From Sclerotinia nivalis (taxonomy: Eukaryota > Ascomycota > Leotiomycetes > Helotiales > Sclerotiniaceae), in assembly GCA_029531795.1 (NCBI GenBank), contig JAPEIS010000001.1, positions 2,542,001 to 2,606,000 on the forward strand: a stretch of DNA of 64,000 nt, read 5' to 3'. The position numbers were made by a program, and so were the translations under genes. The number at the start of each line of letters is the position of its first letter. Positions within the stretch are counted from its first letter, which is position 1. Shown one piece after another: positions 1 to 11,700 of this stretch. A model generated the notes under the pieces. That model made no database searches. It had not been told where the DNA came from and saw nothing but the letters and a program-made list of their open reading frames with translations.

Positions 1-491
1 GCTTCTGTAGCAGAAACCGAAACCGTGATTGTAGAGTATGCAACAGTGGAAGAAGTAACAGCGGAAGGTTCGACAGATGCCGGACCAGTGGAGAAACTAA
101 CGGGAGAAGTGCCGGTGTAAAGTATACCACTGACAGAAGAGCCAGAGGCAGAAGCAGTAGCAGATCCTAGTTCAATTAGTATGTGAATTTAAGACCGGGG
201 TAAGAAGATTAATGGCTGACCAATTTGAGTACTTGATGATGAGGTCTCCTCAGGGTCAGCGCTTGTGACAGGGTTTGTTGTGTAGGTAGGCTGAGGTCCA
301 TATCCATATGGTGTATAGCGATCTTGAATACCCTCCGCTCTCTCATAGATTGTATAATCCCGAGGAGCAAATGCATCCGCATTGGCATCACGAAGGTGTG
401 GTTGAAGCCATTGTGGCAAAGCTCGAGCTGCGGGAACCAACGCGAGAAGGAACACGCTGGACGCGAGTCTAGCGGTAATATTGACTTTCAT
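1..491 (-). CDS. Secreted Ser/Thr-rich protein, partial at the left edge
   Basis: The product starts at the ATG ending at 491 with a clear signal peptide: MKV, a hydrophobic stretch rich in A, L and V, then an ARA-L cleavage-type site near residue 24. The mature part is Pro/Tyr/Thr-rich. The frame stops at 189, but a phase-1 intron restores it: donor GT at 232-231 (or 220-219) and acceptor TAG ending at 167 both join to a Ser/Thr/Ala-rich frame that stays open to base 1. That composition is typical of O-glycosylated cell-wall or GPI-anchored fungal proteins, but the C-terminus lies outside the window, so a GPI signal cannot be checked. No family is recognised. Confidence 0.6.
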
Positions 492-2471
492 CTTGACCTA
501 AATGAAGAGATCGAGTCAGTGACTATCTAAGAAGAATCAATTGATTCTAGACGAATGGGGAACCTTCTATATCATGTAGAAAGAGGGTTCATAAGATAAT
601 GCATACCTGATAGATCTATCACTTGACTTTTGATGATGAGGACAAACGAGTGTGATTTCGCAAAAGCGGATACAAACGGAGATTATTGATTCGGAGGACA
701 GATTGATCCTTATTATAGGATGTCTCTCAAAATGTTCGAAGTTCCGAAGACCGGAAGATCAGCTCGAAACAGCTGAACCTTGAAGGAGATGAGATGGAAA
801 GAAAAGAGATGAGAGGGGAGGGGAGAAGATGTGGTGAGATGAGAGGAGACGAAAATAAGTTGTGGCATGGGAAGTGAAAGATTGAAATATATGAGAAGAC
901 GGAGAAGAAGAAAAAAGAGGAAAAGCGCACTAGGACAAAGGCGAAAGATCCAAATACCTTATCAGTCAAGGTATGATCTTACCTAAGAAAAAAATATCAA
1001 AATTAAATTTGAGTGCAATACAATGATGAAAAATACCCAGCACGTACCTAGCAGATACCTAACCAGTAGCTATTTTCGGTGACCCTTGATTCCGATTCGA
1101 CTCGATCCACTTCCCGTCTCCAGGAAAAGAAGGAGTCAAGGGTACTAGGGCAATTAAGTCGGGGAGGAGGTAGGCAGGTAAGCGACAAGAAGCAGCAAGC
1201 ATCCATCATTTTTTATAATCCCCTCCAATGAAGACGTCATATCTTTCCTCTTAAAGGCCTTTTGAAGGTGTCATCCATATTAGCACTTGAGGTATTTCAC
1301 ACGAATTCTTCCACAGGTTACCAAAGATTCCCCGAAAGAGGAAGTCTGCATGGACACTCATCATTGCCATGTATTATTCCATCATCATTCAAGACATCAG
1401 GAAATACTCAGCTTGACCATTGCAATTTTTAGACCCCGACTCGTTGCCCGCCTACCACCCCCCCTCACTTACGTTTCATCAATATTGTGATGGTACCATA
1501 TGGCAATTCCGAAGTAAGCAAATACTTTGAGTGGAAACTCTTCCAATTCTCGTGGATTGCAATATAAAATTGTCTCTCAAATTCAAACGACTAGTGACAT
1601 ACCGTTTAGTTTATAGTTACACAACGGTCGGCTGCCCGCATTTCCGTCCATTAGGTTGGACAACGCAACGAGCGAGGATGCACCTATCCGTGACTTGGTG
1701 AGCTCGTTGCCTCTCGCTCCAATTCCATATTATCGATGTGAACACCCAGCTGTGTATACTCAAAGAAGTCGAGTTGACATAAATTCTGGGACCCGATTCC
1801 AAAAGACAACTCGTATTACTAACAGCCAGCCTTGTTGCATATGTATCTTTGGCAAATCCATCAAACTCTGTGATAAAAACAAACGTACCGTTGATCGCGG
1901 ATGCAATGCAATTTACCAGCAACTCCATAGTCCTTCCACATTTACGTGACTCGAACTTTGTGAAAGGTACGGAGATGTTTGCACAATAGACGAGAATCTT
2001 GAAATTCCCGGAATGATATATCTAATTTTCCCTTTAATCTAAAGAATGGCCTAACGGAGTAATGAACTCACAAATGCTTCTAGATGTAGGTAGCTTTAGT
2101 GTAATCATATGGCTTCATGTTGCACGAGTTGCAGCAGATAATGCATGCTATGGAATCACCCGTTTATTTGGATTCTTGAAACGAATAACGCAAGCCATTA
2201 ATGCCACTTGTTTTTTTTTTGCCAAGCCAGGCCCTTATTTCCATGTATTTCCATATCGCTATCAATATACCAAGTTACCAACGCCATATTCACCGTCAAA
2301 GATCGACAGAAAAACAAACAAATTGTTACCGACAACCGGAAACTGCAAGGGTCGATGCACAGATTAATAGTTGTGCTACAGGGGATCTTCCAAGCGAAGT
2401 CACAAAGTAACATCGAGATCGGCTCAAAGTTGCACTGTTATAGCCAATTTCGGGAGGCTGCAGAAAAGGCT
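492..2471. other. Intergenic, no supported gene
   Basis: About 2 kb. Positions 778-925 form a strongly purine-rich tract on the + strand (GA/GGA runs). Two overlapping frames of about 100 codons lie on opposite strands at 1617-1949; neither resembles a known family. The rest holds nothing I can support. Confidence 0.6.
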
Positions 2472-3842
2472 TTACTCGGCTTTCTGAGTTTCCTCGGGAG
2501 CCCGGGGCGAAGAGATCTGAGTCATAGTCGTATCATTACCTTCGATATCGGCAGCCCACAGCGCTGCACCAACTGAGAGATAGTTAGTATGGTTTGATAG
2601 TATAGCTGAGAGCAAGGGTAAGTTACCGGTGTTTGTGAATGAGAATAGAATAGATGCAATAGGTACAAGTTCAAGAATAGTTGCTACAGTTCCGAATCTA
2701 CATAAAAGTTAACAAAGTTAATTCTGTATTGATCGATTATAAGAGAAAAATGATGATCGTCTCTTTTTGTGATACCTGTCAAAGGCGCATTTACAGAAGA
2801 TGCGTGCAGGAAGTAGGGGGAAAATGATAGGAGCACTGCACTTGCCAGGATACAAACAAATGCATTGCAGATCCCAAAAGTTGTGCGTTTGATCTCTTAA
2901 GGAAATATGAGGGGTACTTTGAAAGAATAGGAAGAGACGAAGTGATAAGGCAAACTCACGATGTATATGCCCCAGTGTGTTCCTTTAACCATGCTTCTTT
3001 CTGGGCACTGGACCATCCTTTCAATTGAAAATACTAAGTATTTCGTCAGCCTGTAATTCCTCGCCTGAAAAGACATCAAAACATACTCTTGAATGAACCC
3101 CTTCACCCTTCTGTCGTCCTTGCAAACCTATAAAGACCGCCGTACCAACAACCGGAATAAGATTCAATGGCAGATACATCAAATATCTTACCAAGCCCTC
3201 AAAACTATACTTTTGACCATAGCCTTTCACAATTTTACCCAACTTTCTCATTGGATCACCAAATTTCCCTGATTTGATCTCTCGTCCACCTTGCACAACT
3301 TGCGTTTGACCTCTTGCCACCATTACGCCGTCAAATGTATCAATGAGAGCATCAGCAATGATGAAATTCTTGGAGAGCGTGGTGGCAATTGTGTTGGACT
3401 CAGAAAGAGTCAGTAGGATGGCGGAGACGGCGGCGAGTGGTCCATCGGTAAAGATTAAAATAGCAAGTTGTGGTAGATAGGTAAACATGAACATCAAAAC
3501 CACGACGACGACGGATAGGGAAAGGGTTGGTACGAGTTTCGACAAGAGGGGTTTCCATAATGTGCGATGCGAGATAAAATAGAAGATTCCCTGTTTGAGT
3601 GCTTCGTTAGCTTCAAATGCGATAAAAGAATGAAGAAACAGAATTAAACTCCAACGGACCTTAATGGGGTAAAGGTAAGCTCCACTGACTGCTGCTGAGC
3701 GTGCCAACTCCTTTGCTTTATCGAAATCTTCCTTTCTATTGTTTGAATCCATTAGTGTTACGCAAAGAGGGGAAGATGCTTTGGAATAAACCTACGCAAC
3801 CTCTTTGGCTTTGGCGCTTGCTTTCTCCATTGAGCTTGACAT
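2472..3842 (-). CDS. RRT8/EI24-like multi-pass membrane protein
   Basis: Five exons: 3842-3796, 3735-3087, 3033-2960, 2697-2627 and 2572-2472, giving 313 residues in frame. The start gives MSSSMEKASAKAKEVA. The protein matches the fungal EI24-domain family that includes yeast Rrt8/Lds1/Lds2 (outer spore wall and lipid-droplet proteins). Family features visible are hydrophobic helices around FTYLPQLAIL, a DALIDTFDGVMVARGQT block, GDPMRKLGK, YLPLNLIPVVGT, then YFQLKGW and, after splicing, FGTVATILELVPIASILF and VGAALWAADIE. Function in this organism is unknown; a lipid-droplet or ER membrane role is inferred from yeast. The third intron (2959-2698, 262 nt) is unusually long and may contain a cassette exon. 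Confidence 0.85.
2776..2895 (-). other. Candidate in-frame cassette exon in the RRT8-like gene
   Basis: The 262-nt intron can be read as two normal-sized introns (2959-2896, GTGAGT...TTAAG; 2775-2698, GTATCA...TGTAG) flanking a 120-nt segment that has no stop in the transcript frame. Including it would add 40 Cys-rich residues between conserved AYTS and FGTVA. Skipping it gives the conserved family sequence, so skipping is the likely main form. This is a sequence-only inference. Confidence 0.3.
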
Positions 3843-5053
3843 TTTGGCAGTATTCTCAAGTTCGATCGTGTAGTGATATTGATTTTGAAGTAATTAACAC
3901 AGGATTGTTAAGTTGTAGCGAGATTATAGGTGAGGTGAGAGGTGAGGTTGTTAAAAAGGATGACAGCATTGTTGATGATAAAAATCAGGTAGTACTAATT
4001 AGATCAAATGCCATGTTTTCTTTTCCATGTTTTCTGGAATTCCAGTAAGTGTACCTAGGGAGTATGGAGAGCCGTCTGAAAGAGGGTGTCGTCATTTGAT
4101 CCTTGGCATTTAAGATCCCACTTAAGCGGCGAGAACGTTCCCCGCGATGGCCCAAACCGAATCCGGCAAACTAAATTTTCAAAGTTCCATGATGTTTCGA
4201 GAATGCTCAACGCTAACCCCAGGCTTCTACTTCAGCCTATGACAAGCTTCATTATTTCTTCATTTGGAGCCCCAGAATCACCCCGCACTACCAGACAATA
4301 TCGATATCATTAAACCCCCGTTTACGTTCTCTAGGAGTCGATATTCAGCCCCTCCACACATTCCCCTCACCGCTTGCACAACACCATAGATAGTAATGTC
4401 GCTTCATAAACTTCTAAATGTGTGCAAGATGTGAGATATATGAATTGGAGTGTATAGAGAGATAAGTTCGTCCCACTCTGTGACCCAAAGTCTTGTCAGC
4501 TATTGTATACGACCTCTCGGGAAAAATGTCCCCAAGTACACCTCGGGCTGGTGTCTAGATCTTGTCGGGATACAGCACGATAACTTTCAATTTAATTTCA
4601 TCCGATAATGATTACCTAGTGTCATCCCACGAGGATGACTGTTACAAGATTCAAGATCTTGTGTCACACCAACATCAGATATGGTTGGTGATATGTCATC
4701 GGCAACTTCAATCTCTCACTTCAAGACACATCGAGGCGATATCAAAGAGTCCAAATTGCATTAATGTAACTTTCATTAAGTCATTTTTGCTATAAACAAT
4801 AGCGAGACTGAAACCTTTAATGATAAGCATCAAGAGATCGAGCCTCCAAAGGGGATCTAAACAATCTAGGAACCATGCTAAGGTATCATATGATTTCCCT
4901 TTATTGCAACGCCTGCAACTCCAATGCTCATAACCCATGTGTTTATCCCACCATTATACCCCCAAAACTCCAACCATGAAAGGTGCATCGTGCTGGAACT
5001 GAGAAGGTCGTCAAAAAGAAATATGTCAAGCAAAACAGCAAGTGCTGTTGATT
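3843..5053. other. Intergenic, no supported gene
   Basis: It holds the promoter side of the RRT8-like gene and the 3' side of met16. Only short unconnected frames are present, and none looks like a protein family. Confidence 0.6.
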
Positions 5054-5980
5054 TTAAACTCCGACGACAATATCCTCAATCTTCTCCTCGCCAACCTGAA
5101 CCTTCTCTAGTGCTGCGGCCAATTCCTCTTGTTGTTTCTTTTGTTCCATTTCGTACAAGTACTGTGCATACTTTGATCGTTTGTTGTGAATCCCGCACTC
5201 AGTCTTTTCAGTACCCTTCCATCTTCCAGCACGCTCATCCTCCCCCTCCTTTACTGGCTCAGTTGAATGCCAATCTCCAACACTCTTGTATCCACGATCC
5301 AACAAGTCGTTGTATGGAACATCGTTCTCCTTGATATAGTTTTGCACCTCCTTGAAACTCCATCCTGCCAACGGGTTGATCTTAATCAAGCCAGCGTCAT
5401 CCACCTCAACGATGTCCAAGCTCTCTCTCTTAGCACCTTGACTTCTCCTTCTGCCAGTCAATACTGCAGCAACATCCAACTCATTGTAGGCCCGTTGAGC
5501 AGGTTCGACTTTGGCCACCCAATCGTACAAATCAGCATTGGTCTTCCATAATTCCTTTCCGTGCTTTCCCTCGAACTCTTCAACGGTTTGGCATCCTTCC
5601 GGCTTATAAACATGCAAGTTGACATTTGGATATCTCTTTTTGGTCTTCTCAACCAGTTCGAGTGTTTCGTTGAAGTGATACAAGGTATCAAGGAAAATAG
5701 CATCGATGCTCGGTAGTTCGGGTGTTTCCTTCTGTATCTTGCTCAACATATCAAGGGTGACAAGACCTGTTACTCCAAATGCAGTAGTTTGATAGAGGTT
5801 TGGGAAAGTCACTTTAGCCCATCGGAGAATTTCCATAGGTTGAAGATTGTTGAGCGTTGAATTGATGAATTTGAGGTGAGGCTTTGTGAGGACGATCTGA
5901 GGAAGGGAACTTTGAGATGATGCTCCAGAAGCATATCCAGACTCGAGATTCGAGGCAGATGATTCCCGGTGAACTCCCAT
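5054..5980 (-). CDS. met16: Phosphoadenylyl-sulfate (PAPS) reductase
   Basis: Reduces PAPS to sulfite with thioredoxin in cytosolic assimilatory sulfate reduction. The single-exon product is 308 residues from MGVHRESS. Family marks are TTAFGVTGLVTLD in the PAPS-binding region, FLDTLYHFNET, LTGRRRSQGAKR, INPLAGWSFKEV, YNDLLDRGYKSVGDWHSTEP and the catalytic ECGIH with Cys near residue 262. A long Glu/Lys-rich C-terminal tail follows. The start at 5980 was chosen because conserved sequence begins after it; the frame is open for 64 more codons upstream to an ATG ending at 6172, encoding a basic stretch with no Asp or Glu. No intron is evident. Confidence 0.93.
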   Translation of the reverse strand: MGVHRESSASNLESGYASGASSQSSLPQIVLTKPHLKFINSTLNNLQPMEILRWAKVTFPNLYQTTAFGVTGLVTLDMLSKIQKETPELPSIDAIFLDTLYHFNETLELVEKTKKRYPNVNLHVYKPEGCQTVEEFEGKHGKELWKTNADLYDWVAKVEPAQRAYNELDVAAVLTGRRRSQGAKRESLDIVEVDDAGLIKINPLAGWSFKEVQNYIKENDVPYNDLLDRGYKSVGDWHSTEPVKEGEDERAGRWKGTEKTECGIHNKRSKYAQYLYEMEQKKQQEELAAALEKVQVGEEKIEDIVVGV

Positions 5981-7910
5981 CTTGATTGTGTTTTTCGATT
6001 GAACGAGGAGAAAAAACTTTTTATTTGTTGATAACAAGTTGAGAGCAAGTAAACAAACTTTTCTTAAAGACTTTGTGTTTTGCTTTGGAAGAAGAGGGTT
6101 AAAGTTATAAAATTGACGAAGTTGAAGATTAAAAGAGGAAAGTGATGTCAAAAAGGCAGTAATAAATGGCACAATTCTCTCCTTGATGATGTGATCGAAT
6201 TCAATTTCACAAGCTGCAAGGAATTATGATAACGAGATGTGATTTGGGATGATAATATGTTGCGTATATTATAAAGAGGTAGAGACTTAAGATCACACAA
6301 TGCAAAAGAAGTTGAAGTGGGAGTGGAAGTGAGGAGAGGTTTGAGTATATACTCTACTGGTATATCTCTTTCCTCAGCAATTACAACAGAAAAGTGGACC
6401 ACCACACAAAAGCACGACATTCATTATTACAAAGACGGACTCCTTCATCATCGCATTACCCGTGCCATAACTCCGTGAGCAGAGTAAGTGCTGTCATGGA
6501 GAATTTGAGAGGGACTTATTTGCCTTATTTGCCTTGTATTGAGAATTTGATATGGCGTGATAGACGCTAGTAGGGATTTGACTCTAATCATTGTTTTTTT
6601 TTGGCTCGTTTTGTTTTACTGAGCCACTTTACTGAATGAGGTACGGTAGAGGTTCGAGAGATTACAATGCAAGAGAATGTTCTTTGTTTTTCTTTGGTTC
6701 CTGAATCTCGGGTACGTCTTATTTGAAGATTTTTCGGTTGTGATGTTTTTGATGGATTGAGATTTTAAAGTGGCAACTTTTTACGATTTCTTTCCCTTTT
6801 TAATTTCGATATGATTTTAGTATAAAACTTGTTTCTATCAAATCTCATAGTTCCTCACTCAAATTCAAGCCTCTGATGCTAAATTGTCCGTGATCAAATT
6901 TCCTCATATCTATCCATATCAACAAGTCGATCCTCAAATCATCGACTCGGTAATCGAGTTAGCTTCGTTACCCCCTGCCCATTACTTCACTGGTGTCATC
7001 GTTAACAAAAAGCACGACATTTCACGTGATATGACAACTTCAATGCTTACAAATAAACTTTTTTTGGGTGGAGTTTTGTTCTTTGATGCATATTACAAAG
7101 GGGAGGTCTCGCAGGGCGTTAGATGAATGACTTTGATTGGTGCTTTGAACTCTCACGGAGTTTGGTGCTGATTCCCGGGTCTACTTAGATAGTAGGTCTA
7201 TTATTGGATTCATTGCGCTGTTGATGCGCGAAATCGTTCGAATGAGGAGCGGGATATTTGCGATATCCCGGGTCCGATGTACGGTAAGGGTCGCAGGGTG
7301 CCTTGTTCTAGTGAATGGTTTTTTTGCCAGGAGAGAACAGAGGCTGATAAGCAAGAAGTATCGAATGTCGGCCAACATAGACCCGTGACTTGTCATATCT
7401 AGGGCTCAGAATCAAGTGTCTGTTATGTATGGAATGGGAAGGGATTAAGTAATCATGAGAAATGCTGAGAACATATTCAAGAATACCGCTCGGTTGATGT
7501 GTGAGTGTGGGCGTAACTGACGACGTTCATGTACCTATTCAATAACCAACCCTCCGCTTAAAGCTAAGCCACTGCAACTTCTTATGATATCTTCCTACAG
7601 AGTCAACAGCAGATGAACATCTCACTAGAAAAGTGATGTATTTTACTAAACAAAGTGCATCCGCACAAATACACTCGCCCCTTCATCAAGCCGACAACCA
7701 ATGAAGAAAGGGAACTTAAGCTTAGCTTAGCTTCCATCTCCAGAAACCCGTGATCTTTTTCACTAGCGTTTGAATATTGTGTTTGGTCCCTGAAGTAACC
7801 GCATTACACTATATCCAAGCTACCAGTGAGTTCTCTTTAACAACAACTTCCGATCCACTCCACGTTTCACACAATTTCTGGTAATACTTCATACTAGATG
7901 TGGTGCTTAG
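5981..7910. other. met16 upstream region and intergenic sequence
   Basis: Contains the met16 5' region (T/C-rich on the transcribed sense) and about 1.5 kb without a supportable gene. A frame at 6884-7126 lacks an ATG and resembles nothing I know. The 14-mer aaaagcacgacatt-like string occurs near 6408 and again near 7009, which may be chance. Confidence 0.5.
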
Positions 7911-8421
7911 ATGGTTAGTATCGCCGTTATCATTGTCGGAATTATATTATTGCTGTTATCCTCTTCTGGATGTGGTTCTTCTGCTGTTGTACGCTTGCCG
8001 CGTGGGATATTGTGGGATGAGAAAACGGGATGGATGGAGCTACGATTGAAGATACTCACTCGCTCAGTGCTGTTACTTATGAGTCCTAGTAGATGCGGAA
8101 GGGAGAGCGACGAGCGTGGAGAATAGAGAAGCTTTCCCACCAAGATATGAGGAGGTGTTGCTACCTCAGCTTGATAGAGAGGAGGAAGAGGAGGAAGAAG
8201 AAGAAGAAGAAGAAGAAGAAGAAGAAGAAGAAGAAGAAGAAGAAGAAGAAGAAGAAGAAGAAGAAGAAGAAGAAGAAGAAGAAGAAGAAGAAGCAATTGT
8301 GGCTGAGGGAAAGAAGCCATTGAGTGAGATTCCATTCGACGATGCTGTGCTGCATCACAAATCTTCAGGAGGTTCTTTAGGGCTTTTGAACCGAGATATA
8401 AAAGTCATGACAGCGACATGA
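7911..8421 (+). CDS. Possible spliced small membrane protein with poly-Glu tract
   Basis: A frame from the ATG at 7911 begins MVSIAVIIVGIILLLL, a single strong transmembrane segment. Downstream, another frame open from about 8083 reads AFPPRYEEVLLP (a PPxY-like site), then a long uninterrupted Glu run from the GAA microsatellite, then KPLSEIPFDDAVLHH and a stop at 8421. A short intron between roughly 7985 and 8092 (TAG acceptors at 8089 and 8092) would join them, but I could not fix a donor. One-TM proteins with cytoplasmic PPxY motifs occur in fungi; no specific family is recognised. It may equally be a non-coding microsatellite region. Confidence 0.3.
8194..8293 (+). repeat. (GAA)n trinucleotide microsatellite
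   Basis: About 33 perfect GAA units, preceded from about 8178 by imperfect GAG/GAA units. In the putative gene it encodes poly-Glu on the + strand. Such a tract is expected to vary in length between strains and is pure purine on one strand. Confidence 0.98.
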
Positions 8422-8445
8422 GAGGGCATACAAATTCCTAACCTA

Positions 8446-8787
8446 TCATGGAAATTTCACTAAAAAGAAGTGCCTTCTCGGTGAAAGAATGCAAGGAATC
8501 GCAGATTCGAAGTCAATATTACACCAATATTTGGACTTCTCTACTAGCGGGTCGTAGTTCGAGCCCCATGCACTCATCGGGGAGCTTGCATAAAGCGTTG
8601 TACCGTCTGGGCCGAGATAAATAACATCGGTTTGAGCGATCAAGACCCAATTGTATTGAGTACAATTATCGCCAGCCGAAATATACTGTAAGATGCCCAC
8701 ACCATTTTGGACCACAAAGAGAGAGCCCTGGATATGAACGACGATGTCCCAGGTCAAGTGAGATTCCCCACAATATTTTATCACCAC
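8446..8787 (-). pseudogene. Doubtful bulb-type lectin-like remnant
   Basis: A 113-codon frame contains SLFVVQNGVGILQY and, after an NCTQYN site, VLIAQTDVIYLGPDGTTLYA, which resembles the repeating pattern of bulb-type (mannose-binding) lectin domains where a QxDxNxVxY core is followed by a D-G-x-x-x-W/Y-A-S strand. The canonical N and V positions are changed. There is no signal peptide and no obvious partner exon. It could be a decayed gene or a chance frame. Confidence 0.22.
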
Positions 8788-11700
8788 GCATCTACGGGCT
8801 ACTCGGAAGGGAAAATTGATGGCCGGAAATCCAGGGCAGGCGCATAGGCGCGTGGCACAGCTGCCGGAGTCATAGCGACTTATGGGAAGGAATTGCAGGA
8901 GAGGAGAGGAGATTGTTATCGATCTGATCTGCCAAAACCAACCCCACTATTGCGGAGTAAGAAAGGATAATGAATAATTGGTATACCTATTAAAATTTTC
9001 CAAGTGGATGCGGGGAGAGGAGAAATCGAAAGCAGGAAACGTAAATTTTCATTCATCGGTACTGACTGAACCCACAACAGCTGACGACACGATATCGCGG
9101 AAGTAGTGGCTATAAGATGACAAGGCTCAATGCACTATTCAACATAGTCACTAAATATGAGAGTTCAAAACTTGGTGACTTGAGCCACCGGCACCTTAAA
9201 TGGCTGGTGCTCGATACCAGGATTGCCGCAACTATAGCTTCGCCAGTGTGTTTTGAAATTCATTATCATTCTTCTATGAGCTAAAGCCCTTGGAATCCAA
9301 GTTATAAGCGCAAGGGGAAGTTAGTTAGGCACTAAATGACATGCCATCGAATTAAAAGGAGAGTCTGTTAATGCCCTCGTATATCTGGGGAAATGTAATT
9401 TGTTGTCCATGTGCGGCGACTGCCTTCAGATGATGCGTTTAGCTAGCTAACCAGCGGGCCCTTATTGCGGCCCGTCAACGGTGACTTGGCAGTTCGGCAC
9501 TTAGATAGGGCTCGGACAAAGAGTCGATCGATTGACCAACTTGGTTTATTTTGCAGTACCTCTAATTCCGCAAGAAGCATGGAAGGCCCATACAATAGGC
9601 CGCTGTGCGCTACACTACCGTGTTGTCTGTGCCTGTACAGTGCTAGCAGAGTGCATACTATGAGGTCTGATGGTAATGTTTGTCGCAAGATCTGACGACG
9701 TCATGCTGAGCATCTGTTTGAGACCAAAAATTGCATATCTGACTTTGTGATTCTTTGGTATTGCACTGTGGAGAATATAATTGAAATAGATTATGTTTAG
9801 CAAAAGAAAGATAGTTTGACGAAATTTCTCATCACATTGGCTACCTTAATCTCTCGTTCTCCTCTGGCACAGGATCTCTAGTCATAATCCCCTCCTGGAA
9901 GAATCACAACACCTCATTGATGAGTGTCAAAATCAAAGCCCCATCAGACATGAAGATACACATACACTCTGTCGGCGACATCCCGGCCGTGGCGATAACT
10001 TACTTCCGCTGATCCCATGCACAGCCCAGTAGTCCGACGCTGCGAATTCCACCTCTCCTACTTCGAATACTCACAAACAAAGTCAGCCTCTTCCAATTCT
10101 GACTTACCTAGGGCAAACTAAATTCCGAGCGGGAAGATAAACACGAGATAAAAACACTCGCACAATCTGAACTAGTTTCCGAAGGACACGCATCATACGT
10201 TACTGTGTCAGTTCGAGCTTTTAGTACAGGCTTCGAACTTAAGACAAACTTGCGTGGTCGCCGCTAGGGGTGATAAACTCTATTTGTCTAAGGACATCGA
10301 TCCACTTAAACAGTTTTCGGGGTGACATCTGGTGGTTGTCCTATTGAATTTTCCCTGCGCCCCCTTTGGTTCCATCTAGCGCAGCAAGTAAGCTGGTTCA
10401 ATAGTAGCACACAGTAGATCAGAGTTCTGCGGAGAAAGGGTATAGTCAGTTGCGCCGTCGAATCTCTTTGGTCCGTTGCCTTTTGTATCCGTGTGCAAAT
10501 GCCGTTATGCTATAAACGTGCGAAGTAAATCACTACTTGCAGTGAGGTACGAGAGTGAATTGTACACTGCTATATGGAGCGAGCAACTAAGTGAGGAAAG
10601 AAGAGAGCTCAAGAGAACGGAGAGGTTATATACGGGATCGTGTCTGGGTACGTGTCGTTGCTACACGACTTTTCTTAGTCCCGTAGTAACAATCACCAGA
10701 TACGCCATACCTTCATGACTGCCAACACCCACTAGGTCATAAATGTTGATTTCCTATTTTTATCATGCAATATAATTGTATGGCATGCAACTTTTCGAGC
10801 TTCAGAAGGGCCATATTACTCTGGCTTTTTCTTTCTGGCATAACACCTCAAATGATCAACATTCCGGATGACGAAAGAGTCTGGTAATATGTTGCTTATC
10901 AAAACACATAAAGTCTAGTTGCAAAGGCTGAGCTAATCATGTGTATATTGAGACACATTAATATCCAACCCCATGGGATCAATGAAATAACACGGAGCTG
11001 AACATATATATAAGAAAGAGTTAAGTTGACACTAGCTATATGTCAGGATAATCAATAAGACGTATCGATTGCATTGGAAAGACAAACACAGGGAGTCCAG
11101 GATTTTACCTTTAAGAAGAGGCTCAGGAGCCTTAAAAGCCGCTGCAGGAATATAAACCATATCAATAACTGTGGACAAATCCAATGGTTGGTAGGTACCC
11201 TGAAATTGCAGACAAAGATCCAAGATGCCCTAGTTCATCTGATCCAACGCAATAAAACAGTAAGATGACCTAGCATGAGGAATAGGAAGGGCGATGGGGC
11301 TCTAACTCCGGGAACGAGGTATCAAAGAGCAGTTCCTCCTCTCCACAATCCTCCCTAAGAAAATTTGTCGACTGTAGGAGTTCTCAGCATCTCCTCAACA
11401 TCCAAATCCATTTGCTCGCAAAGTGTTCAGTGACCTCCCAACTCTTTGGATTCCATGGATCGTCCCAAGTTATCAAGCCACTCTTCTCACTTGAGGCATG
11501 ACAGATCTCTACGTGATCATGGCAAAAAGCCTCATCATCAAACGACTCGTTTCTGCCCAAGAGATATCTCGCAGGGTTGGAATCTGAAAGAGGCGACGTC
11601 TATCCATGGATGATGCACAACCGTTTGTTGGAGCGCAGTTGATCGAAGGTTCGTTAAAGATCGGCGATCATAATAGTTGGGATCCGTCCGATTGAAGGGA

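Noticed and set aside
1617..1949. Overlapping frames of about 100 codons on both strands
   Set aside because: Neither has a recognisable domain, signal peptide or splice partner; each is the complement of the other, so at most one could be real and neither is supported.
2896..2959. A different exon reading FGICNAFVCILASAV in the same long RRT8-like intron
   Set aside because: It resembles a membrane helix, but no AG acceptor gives the right phase; the 120-nt cassette frame fits the borders, this one does not.
6884..7126. 80-codon frame on the + strand
   Set aside because: It lacks an ATG start and resembles no family; the flanking frames give no continuation.
9443..9695. Facing frames in the large 9-13 kb gap
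   Set aside because: No family pattern and no terminal repeats; judged chance.
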